Shown piece by piece: positions 23,546 through 31,280 of a stretch of DNA of 32,153 nucleotides. The stretch spans positions 1-32,153 of the forward strand of contig JACNKJ010000218.1 of NCBI GenBank assembly GCA_014382085.1. The letters are read 5' to 3'. Position numbers and translations under genes: made by a program. Position 1 is the first letter of the stretch, and every line of letters starts with the position of its first letter. This DNA comes from a bacterium (GTDB lineage Bacteria; Krumholzibacteriota; Krumholzibacteriia; JACNKJ01). The notes under the pieces were generated by a model. That model did not search any database and was not told the DNA's origin. It saw nothing but the letters and a program-made list of their open reading frames with translations.

Positions 23546-24460
23546 ATGAAAATGAAATACGGATTGATTGGAATGCTCTCCGTCCTGTTGCTCATCGGGG
23601 CCTGCCGTGTGCACGACCCTTGCGACGATTGCTACGATCCCCCGGCTCCCAGCGGAGTTTGGACGATCACCGGTGATGACTATGTGGAGATCCTCTGGGA
23701 TCACGTCTACATCCACGACCTTGACGGCTACCGCATCTACCGCAGTTTCCAGGAATTCGGAGAGTACGAACAGATCGGCTGGAGCTATGACAATTACTTC
23801 GAAGATGATGAGGTAACCAACGGTTTCACCTACTTCTACGCCATTACCGCCGTGGACGACTACGGTAACGAAAGTGATCTCAGTTACGAGTCCATTTTCG
23901 ATACGCCGCGGCCCGAGGGATGGGATCTCGAAGTCGGTGACTACGACGAAACCGCCGGTGTGGACTTCTCAGGCTACTATCGTCACATGGTTCAGCCCTG
24001 GGACGCCTGGGACACCGACATGTACCTGTTCTGGGATGAAGATGACGGCAGCTACGCTTTCGCCAGTACCGACGTGGAATTCGAGGAGGAAATCATCGGC
24101 ACCGACATTCAGTACGCCGGTTATGTGGACACCCTCGACGAACTCGATTGGGCACCCGCGGACGGATGGACCTTGGAAACCGCTGACGTTGTGAACCTCT
24201 ACGAGGGACACGCCTACTGGGTTTGGACCTGGGACAATCACTTCGCCAAATTCCGCGTCACCTACATCGGCGAACACTATGTGGTCATCGACTGGGCTTA
24301 CCAGATCGACGAGGGCAATCCCGAGCTGGTGGTCATCGCGGGCAACGGAAGCGGCACGAGCAGCTTCAAGGCAGCCCGACCCGATGGCTCAATGAAATTC
24401 GATCCGACATCGCGCGAAAAACGTGCGAGTACAGTAAATACCTTGGCCGGAGGGAGGTAG
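23546..24460 (+). CDS. Lipoprotein with fibronectin type III-like domain
   Basis: The 304-residue protein has its ATG behind GAGGAG. The lipobox LIGAC puts the lipidated Cys at residue 20. An FN3-like domain (about 33-118) shows ILWDHVYIHDLDGYRIYRS and YFYAITAVDDYGNES. The C-terminal half is extremely rich in Asp, Glu, Trp and Tyr (for example PWDAWDTDMYLFWDEDDG), giving a very acidic aromatic protein. No family assigned to that half. It starts 3 bp after the upstream stop and belongs to the sigma operon, so it is probably an envelope-stress target. Confidence 0.82.
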   Translation: MKMKYGLIGMLSVLLLIGACRVHDPCDDCYDPPAPSGVWTITGDDYVEILWDHVYIHDLDGYRIYRSFQEFGEYEQIGWSYDNYFEDDEVTNGFTYFYAITAVDDYGNESDLSYESIFDTPRPEGWDLEVGDYDETAGVDFSGYYRHMVQPWDAWDTDMYLFWDEDDGSYAFASTDVEFEEEIIGTDIQYAGYVDTLDELDWAPADGWTLETADVVNLYEGHAYWVWTWDNHFAKFRVTYIGEHYVVIDWAYQIDEGNPELVVIAGNGSGTSSFKAARPDGSMKFDPTSREKRASTVNTLAGGR

Positions 24461-24464
24461 GGCC

Positions 24465-25673
24465 ATGCGTATTCCCATCATCATCACCGTTCTGTCGATC
24501 GTCTTCGCTTCGACCGCGCCCCCGGTTCAGGGCGTGGAAAGTGTGGGAGACTATCCGGTGGATAAACTGGCCGTGGAGCTCTGGTTCGATGAAGCTCGCG
24601 GATCGGTCTACGAACCGGGTGAAAGCGTGGAAGTGTTCTTCAAGGTTAGTCACGACTGTTACGTGGTGGTCTACGACGTGGACACTCAAGGATTCGTCAA
24701 CGTGCTTTATCCCAGGGGAGAACAGAATTCCTGGGTCGAAAGTGACCGGATCAAGAGTATTCCCAGCGCCTATGACGACTACGATCTACTCGTGGAAGGC
24801 CCCAAGGGCATCGAGTATGTGATCGCGGTGGCATCCCCCTATCCCCTGAACATCGGCAGTCTCTACGCCGAAGAGGAATGGGAAGACGGCTATCAATATT
24901 CAGGCCGCATCGCCGGTGATCCCAACGAGGCCATCTACGAACTCAACGACCGTCTGGCCTGGGGCTCCAGCGCATACTCCCCGGAGGGCTACTCCAGCGA
25001 CATCGGCTGGTTTTACGTTGAACGCGAAGTCCCCTATCCGCGCTACATCGTCTACCACGAGTATCCCGACCGATTCTGGGATCCCTACTGGGACCCCTAC
25101 GTGGAAGTGGATTTCTTCGTGGACTACCACTGGAATCACAATTGGTGCCGCCCCTGGTGGTGGTGCCACGGTTGCCGACCCGTGCACGACTACTGGTACG
25201 TGAGTGTGGGCGGAGTTCGGGTGAAGTGGAAGCACTGGCATCATCACGATAGCTATCATCCCGAGTGGCGGCGCGTGAAGCCCCCCCGATGGGACGGCAG
25301 GTGGCGCGAAGCCCGGGTCAAGGCATACAAAGACCAGGATCGCCGCTACAAGGAAAGTCGATCCACTTGGGATGACCGGGAACGTCAGAGCAAGGAAATT
25401 TACAAGGGTGATCGCCAGATCAAACAGAAGGACTATCGCGAGCGCAGCGCCCCCAAACGGGTGGAAAATAAGGCGGATCGAAAGCGCATCGAGAAGAAGT
25501 CCGACAGTGTGAAGGACAGCAAACGGGACAAGAAGGAAAGTAAGCCCAAGGTGAAGGAGAAGAAGCCCACCAAAAAGGCGGAGCCGAAGAAGAAGTCCGA
25601 ACCTAAGGAAAAATCCGAGCCCAAGAAAAAAGACAAAAAGGAAAACAAGGATAAGCGCCCCCGTAAGCGCTAA
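24465..25673 (+). CDS. Secreted DUF4384-like protein with His/Cys/Trp-rich centre and Lys-rich tail
   Basis: The 402-residue protein has its ATG behind GGAGG. A signal peptide (about 1-24) is followed by a DUF4384-type beta domain (about 32-125, WFDEARGSVYEPGESVEVFFKVSHDCYVVVYDVDTQG). The centre (about 195-280) is packed with aromatic and His residues. It contains three cysteines (228, 234, 237) with His 222, 225, 235, 241, 257 and 259-261 around them, a plausible metal site. The final 100 residues are Lys/Glu-rich and disordered. It is the last gene before a strong terminator. Metal binding is inference. Confidence 0.82.
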   Translation: MRIPIIITVLSIVFASTAPPVQGVESVGDYPVDKLAVELWFDEARGSVYEPGESVEVFFKVSHDCYVVVYDVDTQGFVNVLYPRGEQNSWVESDRIKSIPSAYDDYDLLVEGPKGIEYVIAVASPYPLNIGSLYAEEEWEDGYQYSGRIAGDPNEAIYELNDRLAWGSSAYSPEGYSSDIGWFYVEREVPYPRYIVYHEYPDRFWDPYWDPYVEVDFFVDYHWNHNWCRPWWWCHGCRPVHDYWYVSVGGVRVKWKHWHHHDSYHPEWRRVKPPRWDGRWREARVKAYKDQDRRYKESRSTWDDRERQSKEIYKGDRQIKQKDYRERSAPKRVENKADRKRIEKKSDSVKDSKRDKKESKPKVKEKKPTKKAEPKKKSEPKEKSEPKKKDKKENKDKRPRKR

Positions 25674-25691
25674 GTTCCCTCCCGGGAACGG

Positions 25692-25726
25692 AAAGCCCCG
25701 AAGGATTCCTCCTTCGGGGCTTTTTT
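25692..25726 (+). terminator. Strong intrinsic terminator of the ECF sigma operon
   Basis: A perfect 14-bp stem (25692-25705 with 25710-25723) with a TTCC loop is followed on the plus strand by a T-run to 25726. It lies between the convergent DUF4384 and sodB genes. The minus strand has only three T residues after the stem, so it may weakly serve sodB too. Confidence 0.95.
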
Positions 25727-25744
25727 GTGCGCTGCCAGTTTGAA

Positions 25745-26329
25745 CTAGGCGCCGAACTGCGCAGCGGCGAATTCCCAGTTTACCAAATTCCAATAAGCCT
25801 CAATGTGCTTGGGGCGCGCATTGCGATAATCGATGTAGTAGGCGTGCTCCCAGACATCGATGGTCAGCAAGGGCGTTTGCCCGTCGCGGATGGGGCTACC
25901 GGCGTTGCTGGAGCTGACGATTTCCAGAGAGCCGTCATCCTTCTTGACCAGCCAGGTCCAACCGGAACCGAAGTTGGTGGCGGCCGCCTTGCTGAAGGCC
26001 GCCTTGAAGTCGGCAAAGGATCCGAAGGCCGTGTTGATGGCTTCGGCCAAATCCCCGCTGGGCTCTCCACCGCCCTTGGGCGAGAGGCAGTTCCAGTAGA
26101 AGCTGTGATTCCAGATCTGAGCGGCATTATTGAAGAGGCCGCCCATGGGCGCCGTCTTCACGATGTCATCCAGGCTCGAGTTCTCAAACTCGGTACCACC
26201 GATGAGACCATTGAGATTATTCACGTAGGCCTGGTGATGCTTGCCGTAATGAAATTCGAGGGTTTCAGCCGAGATATGCGGCTCGAGGGCATCCTTGGCG
26301 AAAGGCAATTCGGGAAGTTTGTGTTCCAT
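25745..26329 (-). CDS. sodB: Iron superoxide dismutase
   Basis: The protein has 194 residues from the ATG at 26329, which has GGGAG upstream; a longer frame to 26392 would run through the promoter. Metal ligands are His27, His75, Asp158 and His162 (in FHYGKHH, WNHSFYW and DVWEHAYY). The N-terminal-domain Gln71 in NNAAQIWNHSFYW and the overall sequence favour the iron-specific type. There is no signal peptide, so it is cytoplasmic. It converts superoxide to hydrogen peroxide and oxygen. It is transcribed alone from a candidate promoter at 26366-26392. Confidence 0.97.
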   Translation of the reverse strand: MEHKLPELPFAKDALEPHISAETLEFHYGKHHQAYVNNLNGLIGGTEFENSSLDDIVKTAPMGGLFNNAAQIWNHSFYWNCLSPKGGGEPSGDLAEAINTAFGSFADFKAAFSKAAATNFGSGWTWLVKKDDGSLEIVSSSNAGSPIRDGQTPLLTIDVWEHAYYIDYRNARPKHIEAYWNLVNWEFAAAQFGA

Positions 26330-26365
26330 GGGTTTCTCCCTTTCGTGGTTGGCTTTCCAGGCAGG

Positions 26366-26392
26366 TCTATAATCTTCTCCCGCCTGAGTCAA
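26366..26392 (-). promoter_or_regulatory. Candidate sigma-70 promoter for sodB
   Basis: On the minus strand TTGACT (26387-26392) is followed after 15 bp by TATAGA (26366-26371). The hexamers match the consensus at five and four positions; the spacer is slightly short. It lies about 37 bp upstream of the sodB start. Confidence 0.45.
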
Positions 26393-26410
26393 GTTTCACC
26401 ACGATAGTGA

Positions 26411-26441
26411 GCAAAGAAATTGCGGCGCTCGCAAGCGCCGC
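26411..26441 (-). terminator. Intrinsic terminator after the msrB-flavin reductase operon
   Basis: The arms GCGGCGCT (26422-26429) and AGCGCCGC (26434-26441) pair perfectly around a 4-nt loop. On the minus strand AATTTCTTT follows. It lies about 35 bp beyond the flavin reductase stop and upstream of the sodB promoter. Confidence 0.7.
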
Positions 26442-26474
26442 GAATTCAAGCTCCAGAGATCTTGGATATTGTTT

Positions 26475-27008
26475 CTATCTCCGCAGATACTTCTCCACAC
26501 CAAATGCCGCCAGAATCTCGCCCAGATAAACGCGATGATAGTCTTTCTTGGGATACTCGCCTTCTATCGAAGGATCCAGAAAATGCTGCGGATCCAAATC
26601 CTGCCAATAGATCTTACGGCACTCTAAAACCAATTCAGCTTCCTCAAAACCTGGTGAGCTCACCTGGCTGCACGGGGAAGGTCTGAGCCCGGTCTCGGCG
26701 ACTTTGTCGCCATCGCGTCCCGAGCGCGTGCCCAGAAGACGAAGGGCATCTCGATGCTTCTCGGAGAAGGCGCTTAAGGTGAAATTGTCGGCGGATTCCA
26801 TGAACTCATAGGTATGCCGTGTTGGCCGAACGAAGACCTGGGCCATGGGCTTGTTCCATAGAGTGCCCAGGGAGCCCCAGGAAACGGTCATGGTATTGAA
26901 CTGGCCAGATTCAAAATTACCGGCCGTGAGCAAAAACCATGTCTTGTCCCAAATAGTCAGGGGATCAAGGCGAAGGCGATCCAGGGGGATGCTTGAACGG
27001 TTCACCAT
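26475..27008 (-). CDS. Flavin reductase-like FMN-binding split-barrel protein
   Basis: The protein has about 177 residues. LTAGNFESGQFNTMTVSWGSLGTLWNKPMAQVFVRPTRHTYEFME matches the flavin reductase-like domain, with the FNTMTVSWG and P-x6-RPxRHTYE pattern binding flavin phosphate. No DNA-binding or additional domain is present. The start is crowded: GTG, ATG and GTG codons at 27011, 27008 and 27005 all follow AGGAG. I list the ATG. It begins a few bases after the msrB stop, so the two form an operon. It may supply reduced flavin or bind FMN; no partner oxygenase is visible. Confidence 0.88.
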   Translation of the reverse strand: MVNRSSIPLDRLRLDPLTIWDKTWFLLTAGNFESGQFNTMTVSWGSLGTLWNKPMAQVFVRPTRHTYEFMESADNFTLSAFSEKHRDALRLLGTRSGRDGDKVAETGLRPSPCSQVSSPGFEEAELVLECRKIYWQDLDPQHFLDPSIEGEYPKKDYHRVYLGEILAAFGVEKYLRR

Positions 27009-27013
27009 CACTC

Positions 27014-27490
27014 CTATTCCGGGCTTATGATCTCGGGTAAGTCCTCACCCTTGGGTATGAAATCAAGGGAAACGGAATTGACGCAATGCCGTGTATCTTT
27101 GGAAGTGAATTGCTCACCGAGGAATACGTGACCCAAGTGGCCATCGCAATTCTCGCATAATATTTCGGTGCGGCGGCCGTCTGCATCCGTCTTGCGCCGA
27201 ACGGCGCCATCGATTTCATCGTCGAAGCTCGGCCAACCGCAGCGTGCGTTGAACTTGGAGTTCGATTCATAGAGAGGCGTATTACAGCGACGGCAGATGA
27301 AGGTGCCGTCCTCCCAAAAGTCCTCGAACTTCCCGGTGAAAGGTCGCTCGGTTCCCTTATTGATAATGACTCGGGCTTCCTGATCGCTCAATTCATTGTA
27401 CTCCACGGCGCTCTCCTCTTTGGATGCGGCGGCGCCGGTTCCGGCCATTGCCAGGAAGACGGCCACGAAAACCAACTGTTTGATCATCAT
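27014..27490 (-). CDS. msrB: Exported peptide-methionine (R)-S-oxide reductase
   Basis: The 158-residue protein has its ATG behind GGAGGGA. A signal peptide of about 22 residues (MIKQLVFVAVFLAMAGTGAAA) precedes the MsrB fold. Zinc cysteines lie in CRRC and CENC, the substrate motif is CGWPSFDDEI, and the catalytic Cys lies in TRHCVNSVSLDF. It reduces methionine-R-sulfoxide, here in the periplasm or on the envelope. The exported MsrA at 31281 would be the matching S-form enzyme. It is first in a two-gene unit with the flavin reductase-like gene. Confidence 0.96.
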   Translation of the reverse strand: MMIKQLVFVAVFLAMAGTGAAASKEESAVEYNELSDQEARVIINKGTERPFTGKFEDFWEDGTFICRRCNTPLYESNSKFNARCGWPSFDDEIDGAVRRKTDADGRRTEILCENCDGHLGHVFLGEQFTSKDTRHCVNSVSLDFIPKGEDLPEIISPE

Positions 27491-27514
27491 TCCCTCCTTG
27501 CATCTTCGGGTCGA

Positions 27515-27543
27515 TAGATACCCGGAAGTCCAGCACTAAGCAA
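27515..27543 (-). promoter_or_regulatory. Weak candidate promoter for msrB
   Basis: On the minus strand TTGCTT (27538-27543) and TATCTA (27515-27520) are separated by 17 bp, about 25 bp before the msrB start. Both hexamers are imperfect, so this is tentative. Confidence 0.3.
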
Positions 27544-27544
27544 G

Positions 27545-27577
27545 AAAAACGCGGGCCTCGTAAATCCGAAGCCCGCG
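27545..27577 (-). terminator. Intrinsic terminator after the lipoprotein-porin operon
   Basis: The arms 27550-27560 and 27567-27577 form an 11-position stem with one mismatch (CGCGGGC core) and a 6-nt loop. On the minus strand it is followed by five T residues. It lies just beyond the stop of the beta-barrel gene. Confidence 0.88.
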
Positions 27578-27598
27578 CTGGAGGTAATGAACTGCTGA

Positions 27599-28846
27599 TC
27601 AGAAATCGAAAGAGAAGGCGCTGCCGAGGGTTAAGCCCTGGGCCCCACCGGGCATGTATCCGCCGCGAACACCGCCGTAGAGATCCATCCGGAAAATGCC
27701 GAGGTGTAAACCGATTCCGGCGACGGCGCCTTGAGCTTCCTTACCCATGCTCATTCCAAGGCGCGGACGCAGCCAGGATAGGGCCTTCCACTCGGCGCCG
27801 AGCATGGCCGCAGGGCCGGTGGCCTCGCCCTGCAATCCTCGCATGCGCAGCTCCGTTTCCAGCGCCAAAGTGATGCGACTCCAATCACGCAAAACACCCA
27901 TTCGAAGCGTCGAGGGTAGATTTCCAGAATAGGGATCGCCCGTCCAAGTGCTGTCGGACTTTTCGATGGCATCATCGATGTCGTCTTGGCCAAGTAGAAT
28001 ATCCTGGGCATCGGCCACCCAGAGACGATGCTCCACATCCTTGCTCCAATTCATGGATCCAAGGAGGCCCTCCCACATCAAACCCAAGCGCCAAACTTCG
28101 TTCAGGGTGCCCGCGAATCCGATGTCCATGGCATAGCCCGATCCACCTCGCGAAGTGAGGAACTCGGCGCGTGCCGAGCCATCCAATCCATCCATACTAG
28201 TGAACAGCCCGCCGCTTGCTTCCACGGCACGGAATTCGAAGAGTCCATAAAGATAGTGCAGATTGAGACCCGCGCTTAGCGACCAACTATCTCCCTGTTT
28301 AAGCGGATGCGCATAGGAAAGCGTGGCCGCGCCCATGGCAAAACCCTGGCCGTCGGTGTCCTCGAAGCTGAAGGCCTTGTCGATTTCGTTACCCAAAAGC
28401 ACGAGCTCAAAGACGTCACGATCCAGGTTACCACCACCTCGGCCAATCATCTGACCGGTTAGCGCGAAACGTCCCTTTCGGAAACCGAGCGCCGAGGCTT
28501 CCAGGCCGGCATCCACACGAAGTCCGCTGGCAGGGACATCGGCGAGCAAATCATCCTTGGCTTGAGAATCGAGTACCGCGCCCGAGATCTCGTTGTAACG
28601 AGAAAGCGACAGGGTGTTGTTGCCCAGATCCAAACCCAGGGATGCAAGGCCGAAGTAGAAGCCATCGGCCGCGGGATCGGCTAGCAGGGCGGGATTTCGT
28701 CCCACCGCTTCAAGACCGCGGGCCTGGGCGCTCATACTACCCGAGAGTCCCCAGGCGCGTAGGGCGTCTTGGGCATTCGCTGTGCCACCCAGAAGCGCCA
28801 AAGCGAGGAGGGAGAAGATTGCAATTCGTAAGGTCATGCGAGGCAT
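27599..28846 (-). CDS. Outer-membrane beta-barrel protein (DUF5723/TraF-like)
   Basis: The protein has 415 residues from the ATG at 28846, with GGAGG 5 bp upstream. A signal peptide (cleavage near ANAQ, about residue 26) is followed by ARGLEAVGRNPALLADPAADGFYFGLASLGLDLGNN, the opening of FCB-type DUF5723/UPF0164-like outer-membrane proteins. Alternating amphipathic strands continue to a terminal Phe (SAFSFDF), as expected for a BAM-assembled barrel. It lies 20 bp after the repeat lipoprotein, with a terminator downstream, so the pair is a two-gene operon. The cargo or role is unknown. Confidence 0.85.
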   Translation of the reverse strand: MPRMTLRIAIFSLLALALLGGTANAQDALRAWGLSGSMSAQARGLEAVGRNPALLADPAADGFYFGLASLGLDLGNNTLSLSRYNEISGAVLDSQAKDDLLADVPASGLRVDAGLEASALGFRKGRFALTGQMIGRGGGNLDRDVFELVLLGNEIDKAFSFEDTDGQGFAMGAATLSYAHPLKQGDSWSLSAGLNLHYLYGLFEFRAVEASGGLFTSMDGLDGSARAEFLTSRGGSGYAMDIGFAGTLNEVWRLGLMWEGLLGSMNWSKDVEHRLWVADAQDILLGQDDIDDAIEKSDSTWTGDPYSGNLPSTLRMGVLRDWSRITLALETELRMRGLQGEATGPAAMLGAEWKALSWLRPRLGMSMGKEAQGAVAGIGLHLGIFRMDLYGGVRGGYMPGGAQGLTLGSAFSFDF

Positions 28847-28866
28847 GGGGTCCTCCAAGATTCCGT

Positions 28867-30933
28867 CTAGTTTTCCGAGCTGTTGATTTCCGCTTGCAGC
28901 ATGCCTCTCACGGCCAGATAATCCGATGGCCTGAAGGCGATTTCTTCTCCGTCCGTGCCGGGCATATCGACCACCACCGCCACGTAGTTTCCCTGCCCGA
29001 TGAGGGCCATGAGATCGTCGTTATCCAATTCCAATTCCTGGGAATCCAGCAGAGGTTGATCCACAAAACCCGAAGCGTCGGTGGAGGCGGCCCCTACGAC
29101 GAAAGGTCCAATTTCGCGAATGGGATGGCTGAACACCGTCATGGAGTCAGCGCCAACCACAAAACGCAGCTCGAGACCCAAGGGTAGAGCATTGTCGATT
29201 TCCGTCATGAGCTTGGCCGAATAGAGATGATCGCTAAGGGTCTCGCGCATGTCATCGTCGAGATCAAGTTCGAAAGGATCGCGCTGAATCTCGGTGGCCT
29301 CGATACTCGCTCGCAGAGGCGCCTCCACGCTCCAACGAATTTCGGCGCCAAGACCAAGGGCTGCCGTCCCGATCACATCTCCGCCCACGACCACATTGCC
29401 GCTGAGCTCAATGCGATTAGGAGCACCGCTCAGCATCTCAGGCAGGATGCTATTGCTGCTGTCCAGGACCACGCGCGTCAGCTTGCCGCTGCGTCCGTCA
29501 GCCGGCAGAATCTGCGCCACGTGATTCAGCTCAAGGGAATTCCCATCTGCATACTGACTCTCCATGTGGATGTTCAGCTGGGCGGGAATCTGCACTTCAT
29601 TCATCACATCGAGAACGAGGATGGCTTCGGAAAAATGCACGCCGGCCAATTCCTCAGGAAGATCCAGCTCTTCACTCACGGGATCGAGGTCGAAGATCTT
29701 TTCGGGAAAGCGCCCCGTCACCTCGTCCATGGATATTTCGACAGCCCATACCGAACTGCTCAAGAAGTCGCTGGATTGGATAAAGACCGTTTCTCCGACA
29801 CTACCCGGACTGGAAATCTCAACACGATAGGCCAACTGTTCAAGAGGCTCACTTCCTGGCGCAAGAATGTGCGCAGCAGCAAGGTCGACGAAGGTTTCAC
29901 CTTCTTCACCGGGACCCAGGTGCAGATGAGCTGAAACAGGCGTGCCTCCCGCATCGAAGATTTCTTCGAAGTAGAGTTCGGCCTGAACGTTGATCGGTAG
30001 ATGATTGCCGAGCGTCACGGCTAGAGATCCAGATGCGATGCTGCCCTCTAGAATCGCCAGAGAATCGCCAATCTCCACGAAGCGATTCTCAATCATGGAC
30101 TGTTCACCCACCACCGCTGTAGCCTGGTCCACCGACAGATCCACGAAATCTACGATAATATTCAATATTCGATAGGGGTCCACATCGCTGACGCCCGGAT
30201 GGCCTTCACTTCCGCCAATTATTCGCACTGAAACCGAATCGGGAAGCGTTGCGCCGCTCATATCGACCAAAGCTGTATCGGCAGCTCCAGGAGGAATTTC
30301 ATCGAGGAATTCAATGGTATCGATGAGCGCACCGTTACTCGTGTCGCGAATTTCACATCTTAGGGTATAAGGCATGTTCGGCCCCGAAAGAGGAACCTGG
30401 AACTGATTGTCAATGGTGGCCCGAAGGTATCCCGACTCAACGTGCGCGCTCTGCACGTCTTCAATGTCCTGCGCCTCAGGATCGAGGACGAATGCGAATG
30501 GTGGCACAGGAACCGTTCCCGGCGGCAGAAGAAGTATGTCGGGATAGATTTCGCTGAGGTCGAAATTGAAATTACCCGCCTCTCCCGTTTCGAGCGAAAA
30601 AAGACCCAGTTCAAAGGTTGATTCCTGCGAATCAAGTTCCACACTCATGTCTTGATCCAGATCCACTCGCAGGCTGTCTCCTTCAAGAAAGATGTAGAGA
30701 CCACCCTCTGAGTCCGAGAAAAGCAACTCCTCATCTTCCACCAGATCCGCCATGAGGACTTCCTGTCTCTCAAAGGGAATGTTCAGGACTGTGGTGAATA
30801 TAGGAAGCTCCGGACTTGCGATACCGCAGGCTGAAAAACCGAGAGCCGCAAGAAGAGCCAAACCGGCCATCAGCCAACGAAGACCGCGTGCGATTCTTTG
30901 ACGGAAAGAGCCATGAGAATGGATGGGGAACAT
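28867..30933 (-). CDS. Large lipoprotein with four ~135-residue tandem repeats
   Basis: I chose the ATG at 30933 (688 residues), with AGGAG 7 bp upstream. A basic N-terminus, membrane stretch and lipobox-like GFSAC give a lipidated Cys at 36. Four beta-rich repeats show an Asn-hydrophobic-Pro strand motif at Asn176 (NQFQVPL), Asn310 (NHLPINVQAEL), Asn445 (NEVQIPAQLNI) and Asn581 (NALPLGLELRF), a spacing of 134 to 136 residues. Each motif is preceded by a short strand such as SGSLAVTLG, and repeats 2 and 4 share late segments (ETVFIQSSDF, EEIAFRPSDY). The protein is strongly acidic. I recognise no family; a string of beta-sandwich domains is inferred. It is first in the operon with the beta-barrel gene. 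Confidence 0.85.
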   Translation of the reverse strand: MFPIHSHGSFRQRIARGLRWLMAGLALLAALGFSACGIASPELPIFTTVLNIPFERQEVLMADLVEDEELLFSDSEGGLYIFLEGDSLRVDLDQDMSVELDSQESTFELGLFSLETGEAGNFNFDLSEIYPDILLLPPGTVPVPPFAFVLDPEAQDIEDVQSAHVESGYLRATIDNQFQVPLSGPNMPYTLRCEIRDTSNGALIDTIEFLDEIPPGAADTALVDMSGATLPDSVSVRIIGGSEGHPGVSDVDPYRILNIIVDFVDLSVDQATAVVGEQSMIENRFVEIGDSLAILEGSIASGSLAVTLGNHLPINVQAELYFEEIFDAGGTPVSAHLHLGPGEEGETFVDLAAAHILAPGSEPLEQLAYRVEISSPGSVGETVFIQSSDFLSSSVWAVEISMDEVTGRFPEKIFDLDPVSEELDLPEELAGVHFSEAILVLDVMNEVQIPAQLNIHMESQYADGNSLELNHVAQILPADGRSGKLTRVVLDSSNSILPEMLSGAPNRIELSGNVVVGGDVIGTAALGLGAEIRWSVEAPLRASIEATEIQRDPFELDLDDDMRETLSDHLYSAKLMTEIDNALPLGLELRFVVGADSMTVFSHPIREIGPFVVGAASTDASGFVDQPLLDSQELELDNDDLMALIGQGNYVAVVVDMPGTDGEEIAFRPSDYLAVRGMLQAEINSSEN

Positions 30934-31280
30934 TTCGAATCTCCTGTGCTTGCGCATGCTTGTTTCCAGCGGGCGAACAGCAAAGGCCATGCCTTTAGCA
31001 ATTCACTTTTGACGCGCAATGTCGGGGAGGTTCGGGGAAGGGCGAGGGCTGAAACGCAACAGGGATTCAAGGGTCTTGAACGCCGGTGGGAAGCTTTGAC
31101 CCTAAGTTTAGGGTAGCTTGGGTTGTTTGCGATTTCGCCTTCTGGAAAGCCTTAACAGAGTACGTGCATCGCTTGAGTCAGGCTCCTATATTGTCCGCAA
31201 CGATCATGCGGCAAAGGGCATCACAAGAGATCATTGTCAGAGATACGATGCCTAACGCGAAACTGAGAGGAGGCGAGCAG
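30934..31280. other. Divergent intergenic region between the repeat lipoprotein and msrA
   Basis: This 347-bp gap contains no gene I can support. It should hold the promoters of both flanking units. An extended inverted repeat lies at 31091-31119. A TATATT element on the plus strand near 31188-31193 could be an msrA -10 box, but no good -35 is spaced to it. Confidence 0.5.
31091..31119. promoter_or_regulatory. Extended inverted repeat, possible operator
   Basis: The core ACCCTAA-GT-TTAGGGT (31099-31114) is a perfect 7-bp dyad. It is flanked by AAGCT (31091-31095) and AGCTT (31115-31119), which also pair, with a 3-nt bulge. No T-run follows on either strand, so a protein-binding site is more likely than a terminator. 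Confidence 0.45.

Noticed and set aside
24900..25793. A 297-codon minus-strand frame opposite the DUF4384-like gene, running across the terminator
   Set aside because: Its Leu/Phe/Gly-rich translation is the complement of the Lys-rich tail and it crosses a strong terminator.
25745..26392. A longer SodB starting at 26392
   Set aside because: The 21 extra residues would be read through the candidate promoter, and the family start is MEHKLPELPF at 26329.
31086..31280. A longer N-terminus for msrA starting at 31086
   Set aside because: It would place the signal peptide in the middle of the protein; the ATG at 31281 has GAGGAGG upstream.
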